Assembly (NCBI GenBank): GCA_013416395.1
Contig: JACCEP010000006.1
Coordinates: forward strand, 62,001-126,000
Length of the DNA: 64,000 bases
Origin: Alcaligenaceae bacterium
Lineage (GTDB): Bacteria > Pseudomonadota > Gammaproteobacteria > Burkholderiales > Burkholderiaceae_B
Direction of reading: 5' to 3'
Shown one piece after another: positions 8,135-18,173 of the stretch (position 1 is its first letter; every line of letters starts with the position of its first letter). The position numbers were made by a program, and so were the translations under genes. The notes beneath the pieces are model-generated. The model was given only the letters and a program-made list of their open reading frames with translations. It was not told where the DNA came from and did not search any database.

Positions 8135-9147
8135 CGCAGTCAACAACGATGTTAGAAGTTCGTGACCTGAAGGTGCACTTTGCTTTGAAGAAGGCAGGAC
8201 TGCTTTCTGAGCCTGCGCATGTGTATGCAGTTGATGGTGTGTCGTTCGATGTGAAGCAGGGCAGTGCGTACGGCATTGTTGGCGAGTCTGGATGCGGAAA
8301 ATCCACAACCGCTTTGGCCCTGGCTAACCTTATCGTGCCGACCGGCGGTGAGATCATTCTGAACGGCCAATCGTTAACCGCCCGTACCAGAAAGGAAATG
8401 AAAGAGATCCATAAAAATCTGCAAATGATTTTTCAAGACCCTTATTCATCGCTGGACCCAAGGCAACGCGTCGAAAATATTATTGCAAAGCCCATGCGTC
8501 AATTGACCAACATGGACGAAGCGGCGATCAGTCGCCGTGTTGACGAGTTGATTACGAAAGTGGGCTTGAGGCCTGAACAGAAAAAACTGTTTCCCCATCA
8601 GTTTTCGGGCGGACAGCGTCAACGTATTGGAATTGCTCGCGCACTGGCCGTTAACCCAAAGCTGATCATCTGTGATGAGCCGGTTTCGGCCCTGGACGTG
8701 GCCATACAGGCGCAGGTGATTAACCTGCTAAAGCTGCTGCAAAAAGAGCTGGGGCTTACCTACGTTTTTATATCGCATGATTTGGCGGTGGTGCAACGCC
8801 TGTGTGACGCGTTAAGTGTGATGTACCTGGGGCGTGTGGTAGAGCAGGGTGATCGTCGGGAGATTTTTTCCAGACCTTTGCACCCATACACGCACGCATT
8901 GCTAACTGCGGACCCGGTGAAAGACCCGACGCAACGCGGTCAAGTTAAGCGTTTACGCATTGAGGGCGATCCACCGAGCCCGATCAACCCCCCGTCGGGT
9001 TGTCATTTTCATACACGTTGCCCTTATGCCCAAGAAATCTGTAAGCAGGAAATGCCGATTTTGCGCGATGTGGGCGAGGGGCAGCGCGTGGCCTGTCATC
9101 TTGTGGAAATCGTAAATAACAAGCCGGTTAGCCCCGTTTCGTTGTAA
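8131..9147 (+). CDS. Peptide ABC transporter ATPase (DppF-like)
   Basis: A 338-residue partner ATPase. Walker A GESGCGKST, Q-loop IFQDPYSSLDPRQRV, signature FSGGQRQRIGIARAL, Walker B LIICDEPVSALDV and H-loop FISHDLAVV are complete. The C-terminal CHFHTRCPYAQEIC cysteine motif marks the DppF/OppF group. Translation is coupled to the upstream ATPase by the ATGA overlap. A 37-base gap separates it from the amidohydrolase, so the whole set is likely one transcript. Confidence 0.95.
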   Translation: MTQSTTMLEVRDLKVHFALKKAGLLSEPAHVYAVDGVSFDVKQGSAYGIVGESGCGKSTTALALANLIVPTGGEIILNGQSLTARTRKEMKEIHKNLQMIFQDPYSSLDPRQRVENIIAKPMRQLTNMDEAAISRRVDELITKVGLRPEQKKLFPHQFSGGQRQRIGIARALAVNPKLIICDEPVSALDVAIQAQVINLLKLLQKELGLTYVFISHDLAVVQRLCDALSVMYLGRVVEQGDRREIFSRPLHPYTHALLTADPVKDPTQRGQVKRLRIEGDPPSPINPPSGCHFHTRCPYAQEICKQEMPILRDVGEGQRVACHLVEIVNNKPVSPVSL

Positions 9148-9184
9148 CCGTACCGGGTTTAGTTTGAGTTTTATTGGAAGCACT

Positions 9185-10849
9185 ATGCAACAGTCTAACG
9201 ACATTACCATCTTTAAAGCGCGCAGCATCATTACCATGAACCCCATGCAGCCCCGGGCAACGCATGTGGCTGTTCGTGAAGGCCGTATTCTTGGCGTAGG
9301 CGATGAGGCCTCGCTAAAAGGCTGGGGAACAGCAACGCTTGACGAAACATTCGCCGATAAGGTGCTGATGCCCGGTTTGGTCGAAGGGCACTGTCATTTG
9401 CTTGAAGGTGGCATGTGGAGTTATGTCTATGTCGGGTTTTACGATCGTCGTGGTCCTGACGGCAAATTGTGGACGGGGCTTAAAAGCTTTGACGAGGTTA
9501 TTGGACGGCTGAAAGAAGCGCGCGCCGCCGCCGATGACGCTGCACCCGTCTATGCGTGGGGCTTTGACCCTATTTATTTTGATAACCAACGCATGACGAC
9601 GGAGCATCTGGATCAGGTCTCTGATACGCAGCGTGTCGTCCTGCTGCATGCCAGCGCGCACTTGATGAATGTGAATAGCGCAATGTTGCGCGAAGCGAAC
9701 ATTACTAAAGAGACGGCGATTGAAGGCGTTGTGCTGGACGAAAACGGTAAGCCTTCGGGTGAGCTTCAAGAGTTCGCTGCCATGTATTTGGTTTATCGCA
9801 AGATCGGAAACATCTTTTTTGATGCCGGCCAGACAGAAGAAGGTATCTGGAATTTTGCAAGGGTGGCGCATCTGGCCGGGGTAACAACCGCCACAGACCT
9901 GGTTAATGATTTAAGCGATACCACAATAGCGAATCTGTCTAAGGTAACGCTGCTGGACGATTACCCGTTGCGCATTGTGCCAGCCTACGCGCCGTCACGT
10001 GATGCAGAGAACAAGGCCTTGCAGCGAGTGCTTCCTGCCATGGATAACAATAACGACAAGCTGCATTTTGGTATTGTAAAACTGGTTATTGACGGCTCTA
10101 TTCAGGGTTTTACCGCACGTGTCAGATGGCCTGGTTATTACAACCCGCCAAACGGCGTGCAAAAAAACGGTATCTGGATTGTGCCGCCGCATCAACTCAA
10201 AGATCTGATCAAAACGTATCATGATGCCCGGCTAACCGTTCACATCCATACCAATGGCGATGAGGCAACAGAGGTTGCTCTCGATGCGATAGAGCAACTG
10301 CTTGAGGAAAGCCCGCGCTGGGATCACCGCCACACGCTGCAGCATTGCCAAATGGCAGATGCGTATCAGTTCAGGCGCATGGCGAACATGGGTGTATGTG
10401 CAAATCTGTTTTCTAACCATTTGTACTACTGGGGTGATGCACACTACGCACTGACCATGGGGCCAGATCGCGCGAACCGCATGAATGCAACGGCCACGGC
10501 AAAAGCGACAGGCGTTCGTTTTTCCTTGCACTCAGATGCACCAATTACGCCGCTGGCACCGTTGTTTACCGCGTGGTGTGCGGTAAACCGTCAGACGGCG
10601 TCAGGTCGTGTGCTTGGCGATAGCGAAAAAATCTCCGTGCAAGATGCGCTTTCTGCCATGACGCTGGGTGCCGCCTACACGCTGAAACTGGATGAAAAAA
10701 TCGGCAGTATCGAGGTGGGCAAGCTGGCTGACTTTGCCGTGCTCGACGATGACCCATTGGAAGTCGCACCAGAAGCGTTAAAAGACGTTCGTGTCTGGGG
10801 GACGGTTTTGGGCGGCAGAGTATTTCCGTGTGCCACTAAAAATGCTTGA
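9185..10849 (+). CDS. YtcJ-like metal-dependent amidohydrolase
   Basis: A 554-residue amidohydrolase-superfamily protein of the YtcJ/AepA (amidohydrolase_3) group. The metal-binding HxH is in LVEGHCHLLEGG (about residues 65-76); further ligands are expected in VHIHTNGDEA and LQHCQMA; the catalytic Asp is in FSLHSDAPITPL. The C-terminal sheet ends with the typical GKLADFAVLDDDPL. The start is ATG at 9185 behind GGAAG; an in-frame TTG at 9164 is less likely. It sits inside a peptide-type importer operon, so it probably hydrolyses an imported amide, N-acyl or cyclic amide substrate in the cytoplasm. No signal peptide is seen. Substrate is unknown. Confidence 0.9.
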   Translation: MQQSNDITIFKARSIITMNPMQPRATHVAVREGRILGVGDEASLKGWGTATLDETFADKVLMPGLVEGHCHLLEGGMWSYVYVGFYDRRGPDGKLWTGLKSFDEVIGRLKEARAAADDAAPVYAWGFDPIYFDNQRMTTEHLDQVSDTQRVVLLHASAHLMNVNSAMLREANITKETAIEGVVLDENGKPSGELQEFAAMYLVYRKIGNIFFDAGQTEEGIWNFARVAHLAGVTTATDLVNDLSDTTIANLSKVTLLDDYPLRIVPAYAPSRDAENKALQRVLPAMDNNNDKLHFGIVKLVIDGSIQGFTARVRWPGYYNPPNGVQKNGIWIVPPHQLKDLIKTYHDARLTVHIHTNGDEATEVALDAIEQLLEESPRWDHRHTLQHCQMADAYQFRRMANMGVCANLFSNHLYYWGDAHYALTMGPDRANRMNATATAKATGVRFSLHSDAPITPLAPLFTAWCAVNRQTASGRVLGDSEKISVQDALSAMTLGAAYTLKLDEKIGSIEVGKLADFAVLDDDPLEVAPEALKDVRVWGTVLGGRVFPCATKNA

Positions 10850-11816
10850 ATCCAAAAAGCTTCCCATGACGGTGCTTGGGGGGTTTCTTGGGTCTGGAAA
10901 AACCTCTCTGCTAAACCACATTTTGCGATCCCCGCATGGGATGCGCATCTTGGTGATGGTTAACGATTTTGGTAGCCTGAATGTTGATGCGTCACTGATC
11001 GAATCGACGAATGAAACTGAAGGCGTCATCAACCTGACCAATGGCTGTGTCTGTTGCTCTATGGGCAGTGAGTTGGTCAGGGCTTTGCTGCAAATTGAAG
11101 CAATGGTGCCTGAGCTTGATTGGCTAATTATTGAAGGCAGCGGCGTCAGCGACCCAAAAAGCATTGCCCGGATTGGACAGGCAGGTGGTGCTTTCGAGCT
11201 GAGGTCTATCGTTACCCTAGCTGATGTAAGCACGATTCAAAAAATGGCCAAAGATCGTTATGTAGGCGATGTCGTATTGCAGCAGCTGATTTCAGCAGAT
11301 CTGATCTTATTGAATAAGACGGATCTGGTTGATGATAAGCAGCGCCACAGTGTGATGGACTGGTTACGTGAAAAGGCACCCACGACGCCGTTGCTTGAGT
11401 CTGTGCACGCTGAAATTGCCTGGCAGCATATATTGAACACCGCACAGCCCGGGCAGGTTGCCGGGTCGGACACGAGCGAGGATAGGTTTCGCTTGTTGCA
11501 TGGGTTTAATGACGAAGAGACGCATAGCGCGCGTAATTTTTCGACGCTAACGGTTACCCAGGGCGCTGCGTATGACGAGGAAAAGCTGAGGGCGATTTTG
11601 GATAACTTGCCCGACGAGGTTTTTCGAATTAAGGGCTTGATTTATGTGGGGCCTGACGCTGCACTCACTTGGTTGCAGTATTCCCCTAATAAAAAGCATG
11701 AGCTGGTGGCGAGTTCGGGCGACGATGCAGAGCTGGCAGGCAACGTCATAGTTATTGCATCCAAGGCCCTGAATACAGAGCCACTGGAACAGCTTTTTCG
11801 CTCGGCAGAGTTGTAG
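10842..11816 (+). CDS. COG0523 (G3E) metallochaperone GTPase, CobW/YjiA-like
   Basis: A 324-residue G3E-family GTPase. Walker A is GFLGSGKTS (about residues 14-22), the metal-binding CxCC motif is GCVCC (about residue 65), Walker B-like IIEGSGVSDP follows and the guanine-specificity motif NKTD is present. The C-terminal CobW domain includes the RIKGLIYV strand. The start is ATG at 10842, overlapping the amidohydrolase stop by eight bases; a longer in-frame form would lie within that gene. Family members deliver or insert zinc, cobalt or iron into client enzymes. Overlap with a metal-dependent hydrolase makes that enzyme the obvious candidate client. I see no Zur-like site, so zinc regulation is unsupported. 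Confidence 0.92.
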   Translation: MLESKKLPMTVLGGFLGSGKTSLLNHILRSPHGMRILVMVNDFGSLNVDASLIESTNETEGVINLTNGCVCCSMGSELVRALLQIEAMVPELDWLIIEGSGVSDPKSIARIGQAGGAFELRSIVTLADVSTIQKMAKDRYVGDVVLQQLISADLILLNKTDLVDDKQRHSVMDWLREKAPTTPLLESVHAEIAWQHILNTAQPGQVAGSDTSEDRFRLLHGFNDEETHSARNFSTLTVTQGAAYDEEKLRAILDNLPDEVFRIKGLIYVGPDAALTWLQYSPNKKHELVASSGDDAELAGNVIVIASKALNTEPLEQLFRSAEL

Positions 11817-11861
11817 CGAAACAAATCATTATTATCAATACCTATTATTTAAAGGGAAATT

Positions 11862-13469
11862 ATGTCAAACCCCAGACGTCTGATTAAGTTGGCTTTGGCC
11901 GGCCTGTTTTCGATGTCGGCCGTTCTTGCAAGCGGTGCTCATGCCGAGCAAACCGCCAACGTCAAGAAGGGCGGCACGTTGACGGTGTTGTCAAACTCGG
12001 CCATCAACTCACTGAACCCGGCAATACAGTCAGGTGCAGCCACGGCTGTGCCCGGCTCCCAACTATTTGCCAGCCTGGTCATCGCTGACGATAAGTGGCA
12101 GTTTCAACCTTATCTTGCAGACTCCTGGGAAGCTTCAGAGGATGGCAAGACATATACGTTTCATCTGAACAAAGATGCAATCTTTCATGATGACAAGCCA
12201 ATTACCTCCGAAGATGTCGCCTTTTCTGTGAAGACGGTTGCAGAAAATCACCCATTCGGCAAAGCGATGTATGCCAATCTTGAAAGTGTAGAAACACCGG
12301 ATGCACATACGGTTGTTGTGAAATTTGCAAAGCCCAACCCAGCCTTTCTGCTAGAGGTGTCAACACCCGCTTTGCTGCCAATTTTGCCCAAGCATATTTA
12401 TGCTGAAGGCTCGATTCGCACAAACCCGTATAACAATAAGCCGATTGGGTCAGGCCCTTTCAAGTTTGCCGATTACAAGGCCGGGGAATATTTGACGCTA
12501 GAAAGGTTTGACAAGTTTTTCAAAGGGCCTGCCAACCTGGATAAGATCACCGTTGTGATCATAGCCGACCGTAATGCCGCCACTTTGGCACTGCAGCGCG
12601 GCAATATCCAGTACGCTGCATATCCGCCCTTACGTTTGGCTGATATTGATCGTTTGGGCAAAAATCCTAATTTGATCGTCTCTCAGAAAGGCTACGAGGG
12701 TGCTGGCGCGTTGGTCTGGATGGAGTACAACCTGGTCAAAGAAGGGCCGTTGCAAAACGTGAAGGTAAGGCAGGCAATTTCGTATGCCATTGACCGTAAG
12801 TTCGTTACCGAGAAGCTTCAATCTAACCACACCAAGCCTATTTTCGGGCCTCTCCATCCATCCAGCCCCTTTTACGATAAAGATCTGAACGAGTACGGTC
12901 TGGATCTGGATAAGGCCAATAAGCTCTTGGACGAGGCTGGCTATCCGAAAAAAGACGACGGAACTCGATTTGATATTACGCTGGACTATATCCCGACTGG
13001 TCCTGATACGAGCAAAACCGTGGCCGAATATTTGCGCCCTCAGTTGGCAAAAATAGGCGTAAAGGTAGAGCTACGTCCATCACCTGATTTCCCCACTTGG
13101 GCTCGTCGTATCTCTAATTTTGATTACGATATGAACATAGATGTTGTCTTTAATTGGGGAGACCCGATTATTGGTGTCGAGCGCAGTTACATGAGTACCA
13201 ACATCAGGAAAGGGGTGATTTGGGCCAACATGAGCGGCTATGACAACCCCAAGGTTGACGAAATTCTAACGCAAGCAGCCGTCGAAAATAACCCTGAAAA
13301 GCGTAAAGCGCTTTATCAAGAATTTCAGAAAATCGTTAACGAAGAACTACCCGTTGCGTGGTTGACAACGTACCCCGGAAATACTGTTTACTCCAAAAAA
13401 CTGGTAAATGTGCCAGAGGGTATTTGGGGTGCATTTGCACCATTTAATGAGATGGGCTGGGCTAAGTAA
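11862..13469 (+). CDS. Peptide ABC transporter periplasmic binding protein, copy 1
   Basis: A 535-residue family 5 extracellular solute-binding protein (DppA/OppA class). The signal peptide covers about residues 1-28, ending in an AHA-EQ cleavage site. The mature N terminus KKGGTLTVLSNSAINSLNPA and the YTFHLNKDAIFHDDKPITSED segment are typical of the family. It should capture the substrate in the periplasm for the permease pair encoded upstream. AAAGGGAAA precedes the ATG. A closely similar paralogue follows 137 bases later. Confidence 0.95.
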   Translation: MSNPRRLIKLALAGLFSMSAVLASGAHAEQTANVKKGGTLTVLSNSAINSLNPAIQSGAATAVPGSQLFASLVIADDKWQFQPYLADSWEASEDGKTYTFHLNKDAIFHDDKPITSEDVAFSVKTVAENHPFGKAMYANLESVETPDAHTVVVKFAKPNPAFLLEVSTPALLPILPKHIYAEGSIRTNPYNNKPIGSGPFKFADYKAGEYLTLERFDKFFKGPANLDKITVVIIADRNAATLALQRGNIQYAAYPPLRLADIDRLGKNPNLIVSQKGYEGAGALVWMEYNLVKEGPLQNVKVRQAISYAIDRKFVTEKLQSNHTKPIFGPLHPSSPFYDKDLNEYGLDLDKANKLLDEAGYPKKDDGTRFDITLDYIPTGPDTSKTVAEYLRPQLAKIGVKVELRPSPDFPTWARRISNFDYDMNIDVVFNWGDPIIGVERSYMSTNIRKGVIWANMSGYDNPKVDEILTQAAVENNPEKRKALYQEFQKIVNEELPVAWLTTYPGNTVYSKKLVNVPEGIWGAFAPFNEMGWAK

Positions 13470-13606
13470 GCTAAGGTTGTAACAGGGGCGGCATATTCTG
13501 ATTTCACGCTAATTTTGATGTGTTAACAGAATGTGCCCAGCAGGGTGGTTTTCCAACTGAGCGATAGCAAAGTTGATTACTAATACTCATCTATAGAGGG
13601 GAATTT

Positions 13607-15214
13607 ATGTCACAACCCAAACGTCTGTTTAAGTTGGTGTTGGCGGGTCTATTTTCGATGTCGGCTGTTCTTGCGAATGGTGCGCATGCCGAACAGGCTG
13701 CCAGCGTCAAGAAGGGTGGCTCCCTGACTGTACTTTCAAACTCGGCAATTAACTCACTGAACCCGGCTATACAGTCAGGCGTGGCAACCGCTGTTCCAGG
13801 CTCTCAGTTGTTCGCCAGTTTGGTAACTGCTGATGATAAGTGGCAGTTTCAACCCTATCTTGCAGACTCTTGGGAAGCCTCTGAAGATGGAATGACGTTT
13901 ACGTTTCATCTGAATAAAGCTGCCGTTTTTCACGACGATACGCCGATTACTTCTGAGGACGTTGCGTTCTCGATCAATACCGTCGCAGAAAACCACCCGT
14001 TTGGGAAGTCAATGTATGCCAATCTTGAAAAAATAGAAACACCTGATAAGCATACGGTTATTGTTAAATTCTCAAAGCCAAACGCTGCCTTTTTACTTGA
14101 AGTGTCGACACCCGCTTTGTTGCCGATCTTGCCAAAACATATTTATAGCGAAGGGTCGATTCGTACGAACCCGTACAATAACAAGCCGGTTGGTTCGGGC
14201 CCCTTCAAGTTTGCTGACTACAAACCTGGGCAGTATTTAACGCTAGAAAGATTCGATAAGTTTTTCATGCCGGTCGCCAATCTGGATAAGATTACGATCG
14301 TTATTATGGCTGATCGTAATGCCGCCACGTTAGCGTTGCAGAGAGGTAGTATTCAATACGCGCCTTATCCCCCTCTTCGTCTGAACGACATTGATCGACT
14401 GGCAGAAGACGCAAACTTAGTGGTCTCTCAAAAAGGCTATGAAGGTGTGGGGGCGTTGTACTGGATGGAGTACAACTTGACTAAAGAAGGGCCGTTGAAA
14501 AATGTAAAGGTCAGGCAGGCAATTTCTTACGCCATTGATCGAAAGTTTATTACTGAAAAACTCCACAAGGGCTATACAAAGCCTGTTTCCGGGCCTATCC
14601 ATCCGTCGAGCCCGCTTTATAATAAAGACCTGAATGATTACGCGATGAACCTTGAAAAGGCAAACGCGCTACTGGATGAGGCGGGGTTTCCCAGAAAGGA
14701 TGATGATTCGCGATTTAGTCTGACGTTAGATTATCTGCCGGCGGGTGTTGATATGACCAAAACAGTTGCAGAATATCTACGCCCTCAGCTCGATAAAATC
14801 GGTATAAGGGTTGAGCTGCGGCCATCGCCCGACTTCCCCACTTGGGCTCGTCGAATTTCAAACTACGATTACGACTTAAATATCGACGCAGTTTTTAATT
14901 GGGGCGATCCAACGATTGGGGTTGCACGATCTTACATGAGTTCAAATATCAGGAAGGGTATCGTGTGGGCCAACATGAGTGGCTACGAAAATGCACGCGT
15001 TGACGAGCTTTTAACGCAAGCGGCAACCGAGAGTAACCCTGATAATCGTAAAGAACTTTACGGTGAGTTCCAGAAAATCGTTAACGAAGAGCTTCCGATT
15101 GCCTGGTTGAATACGTATCCTGGAAATACTATTTACTCCAAAAAACTGGTAAATGTTCCAGAGGGTATTTGGGGTGCTTTTGCACCGCTCAATAAAATGG
15201 GATGGGCTAAATAG
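13607..15214 (+). CDS. Peptide ABC transporter periplasmic binding protein, copy 2 (tandem paralogue)
   Basis: Exactly the same length (535 residues) as the preceding gene and identical at roughly four of five positions by eye, including the signal peptide and both ends, so this is a tandem duplication. AGAGGGGAA precedes the ATG. Many synonymous differences show that the duplication is not recent, yet both frames are intact. This suggests selection to keep both, perhaps for different ligands or affinities. A strong hairpin follows 70 bases after the stop and probably ends the operon. Confidence 0.95.
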   Translation: MSQPKRLFKLVLAGLFSMSAVLANGAHAEQAASVKKGGSLTVLSNSAINSLNPAIQSGVATAVPGSQLFASLVTADDKWQFQPYLADSWEASEDGMTFTFHLNKAAVFHDDTPITSEDVAFSINTVAENHPFGKSMYANLEKIETPDKHTVIVKFSKPNAAFLLEVSTPALLPILPKHIYSEGSIRTNPYNNKPVGSGPFKFADYKPGQYLTLERFDKFFMPVANLDKITIVIMADRNAATLALQRGSIQYAPYPPLRLNDIDRLAEDANLVVSQKGYEGVGALYWMEYNLTKEGPLKNVKVRQAISYAIDRKFITEKLHKGYTKPVSGPIHPSSPLYNKDLNDYAMNLEKANALLDEAGFPRKDDDSRFSLTLDYLPAGVDMTKTVAEYLRPQLDKIGIRVELRPSPDFPTWARRISNYDYDLNIDAVFNWGDPTIGVARSYMSSNIRKGIVWANMSGYENARVDELLTQAATESNPDNRKELYGEFQKIVNEELPIAWLNTYPGNTIYSKKLVNVPEGIWGAFAPLNKMGWAK

Positions 15215-15286
15215 GGCCAGTTTGAGTCAAGGTAAGCAACGTTCCAGTTTCGCTTGTTGCCCGTAGCCCATTTCAGAAAGTAGCGG

Positions 15287-15323
15287 GTGGCCTTCATGCC
15301 GATAGGGTGTGAAGGCCACTTTT
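15287..15323 (+). terminator. Intrinsic terminator of the peptide-transport operon
   Basis: A perfect 10-bp stem (GTGGCCTTCA / TGAAGGCCAC) with a 13-base loop is followed by TTTTA on the + strand, 72 bases after the second binding-protein gene. Confidence 0.8.
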
Positions 15324-15599
15324 ACATGACTTGCCGGGCTTCAGCCATCTTGGCTGACGCCAAGTTAATTGTTTCTGAACAAACGCTACAGATATAAAGA
15401 GAAAGAAGGGTATAGGTCGTACGCTACGATTTAGCGCTTTAATTCACGCTCGCACCGTTAAGTGGTTCGCCTGTCAGGGTGAGAGCGCCTTGAAATTGAG
15501 CGCCCATCCCTCGTTAGTAAGGATGAACCCCGTGATTACGCGTGCGCGATGAGTGCCTACCGCGCTTTATTGGGGAAGAGCCTGCACTCATGAGAATTA
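15324..15599. other. Intergenic region without a recognised gene
   Basis: Between the operon terminator and the tRNA terminator I see no reading frame with a ribosome site and no known RNA family. Short stems occur (for example CATCC...GGATG around 15506-15527), but none is convincing. Confidence 0.4.
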
Positions 15600-15639
15600 G
15601 AAAAAAGAAAACCCCGTAAAGCAGTTAAGCTTTACGGGG
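15600..15639 (-). terminator. Intrinsic terminator of tRNA-Arg
   Basis: Read on the minus strand, an 11-bp stem (CCCCGTAAAGC / GCTTTACGGGG, loop of six) is followed by TTTTCTTTTTT. It lies 30 bases beyond the tRNA 3' end. A second palindrome (CTAGTTAA / TTAACTAG, 15646-15662) lies between the two. Confidence 0.85.
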
Positions 15640-15669
15640 CTTCAACTAGTTAAATTAACTAGCTTGTTC

Positions 15670-15746
15670 TGGCGCGGCTGGCAGGATTCGAACCCACGAC
15701 CCCTTGGTTCGTAGCCAAGTACTCTATCCAACTGAGCTACAGCCGC
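15670..15746 (-). tRNA. tRNA-Arg (anticodon ACG)
   Basis: Read on the minus strand: acceptor GCGGCTG pairs with CAGCCGC, followed by discriminator G and an encoded CCA. The D arm is GCTCAGTTGGATAGAGT-like, the anticodon stem CTTGG/CCAAG frames loop CTACGAA (anticodon ACG), and the T loop is TTCGAAT with a stem containing G-T pairs. All cloverleaf parts are present in 77 bases. A terminator follows it. A degenerate copy in the opposite orientation is at 4779-4854. Confidence 0.95.
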
Positions 15747-15929
15747 TGCAAGTGAGGCGTAACTATAACATAGAATTTGAACTTGTCCAGTCTAACCCAA
15801 GAAAACCTTTTCTGGAAGTCAGGGATTGGACGTTTTTCCGACACAGGGCCGGCTTTTACCCAGATACGGGACAGAGTGGGGCAAGTGTGCCAGAGTGTCT
15901 GTCCTTTTAATGGGACAGCAGCTATAGAC

Positions 15930-16511
15930 TTAGCGCCTGGATACATAGGGGTTGCCCTCTATATAGAAGCGTAAGGGCTTGGCTGCCCATTCCCCAGCGT
16001 AATCGACGCCAATACGTGGTCGTTCGATGATAGTGAATGCTGGCTGCTCGTCTGGTGCGTTCGCAATATAGAGTGTGTCGCTGCAGAAGTCATGGCCGTA
16101 GAGGGTAAGGTCGATACCCAAGGCTTTACATAGCCGCCCCGGTCCGCGGGTGTTGTCCGAAAGGTTTGCTATAGGCTCGACGGCACGCAGCAGCACGCCT
16201 GTGCCCGAGCCCTCAGGCTCGGTTACTACATTCATGCAGTGGTGCATGCCGTAGATTAGGTATATATAGGCATGTCCAGGCGGCCCGAACATGGCACGTG
16301 TGCGTTTGGTTAGGCCTTTTGACGCGTGTGCGGCAAGGTCTATAGGCCCCAGGTAAGCCTCGTTTTCGACAATACGCCCTATGCGGGCCTGGCCGTCTAC
16401 GACATGCACCAAATACTTCCCCAGCAGTGCTTTAGCCACAGTAATTGTGTCACGCGCGTAAAACTGGCGGGGCAGTGCACAAAGTGATAAAAATTTGTTG
16501 ACTGGCTGCAT
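15930..16511 (-). CDS. 3-methyladenine (alkyladenine) DNA glycosylase, AAG/MPG family
   Basis: A 193-residue protein of the AAG/MPG fold. Diagnostic segments are LLGKYLVH, GRIVENEAYLGPIDLAAHASKGLTKRT-like catalytic region with the active-site Glu in ENEAY, MFGPPGHAYIYLIYGMHHCMNVVTEP and GPGRLCKALGI. It removes alkylated purines from DNA by hydrolysing the glycosidic bond. The length is normal for bacterial members. It appears monocistronic. About 180 bases separate its 3' end from tRNA-Arg. Confidence 0.93.
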   Translation of the reverse strand: MQPVNKFLSLCALPRQFYARDTITVAKALLGKYLVHVVDGQARIGRIVENEAYLGPIDLAAHASKGLTKRTRAMFGPPGHAYIYLIYGMHHCMNVVTEPEGSGTGVLLRAVEPIANLSDNTRGPGRLCKALGIDLTLYGHDFCSDTLYIANAPDEQPAFTIIERPRIGVDYAGEWAAKPLRFYIEGNPYVSRR

Positions 16512-16659
16512 TATTATCCTTACTATACATGGCTAGATTTTCAAGTTCGTCGAAGTTAGTTCAATCAGTACCCGTTACAGTACCGTTTTGCTCAATCTCT
16601 ACACCTTGACAGTCTTCCTTCCAGGGCATGTCGCTCGTTTATCTTAGGGATTGCAAAAA

Positions 16660-16869
16660 ATGCAAACAGAATTCGGTATTGTAAAGTGGTTCAACAACGA
16701 AAAAGGCTACGGTTTCATCAAGCCTGAGTCGGGTGGTAAAGATTTGTTCGCTCATCACAGCGACATCATCGGCACCGGCTTCAAGTCGCTCGAAGAAAAC
16801 CAACGCGTTTCTTTCGTTGCAGCTGAAGGCCAAAAAGGCCCACAAGCTAAAAATATCGAAGCTGCCTAA
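16660..16869 (+). CDS. Cold-shock domain protein (CspA family)
   Basis: A 69-residue single cold-shock domain. RNP1 is KGYGFI and RNP2 is [28 protein letters not shown] is the standard opening strand. It should bind single-stranded nucleic acid as an RNA chaperone. The start is ATG at 16660; an in-frame TTG nine bases earlier is ignored. The leader between 16512 and 16659 is about 150 bases, long enough for the structured 5' region usual for this family. An intrinsic terminator follows. Confidence 0.95.
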   Translation: MQTEFGIVKWFNNEKGYGFIKPESGGKDLFAHHSDIIGTGFKSLEENQRVSFVAAEGQKGPQAKNIEAA

Positions 16870-16896
16870 TTAATTAGTCAGTCAGGTATTAAAAAG

Positions 16897-16923
16897 AGCC
16901 CACTTTAATCGGTGGGCTTTTTT
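16897..16923 (+). terminator. Intrinsic terminator of the cold-shock gene
   Basis: The stem AGCCCAC / GTGGGCT with an 8-base loop is followed by TTTTTC. It begins 28 bases after the stop codon. Confidence 0.88.
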
Positions 16924-17114
16924 CTGGGCGTTCGATGTCCAGTGTTCAAGACAGATTTCGTCGGCGTCCACCCGTATCGTCTCGCGAGCTGCTGCGTATA
17001 CTGCACAACGACGCATTGCAGTGCCGCCATTTAGTGACGGACACGGCGCGCTATATAAAAAACTGTCTCCGTGACTCACTGCTTACAGTCGCAACCGCTG
17101 TGACCTCGAACTAC

Positions 17115-18173
<1,059 letters not shown>

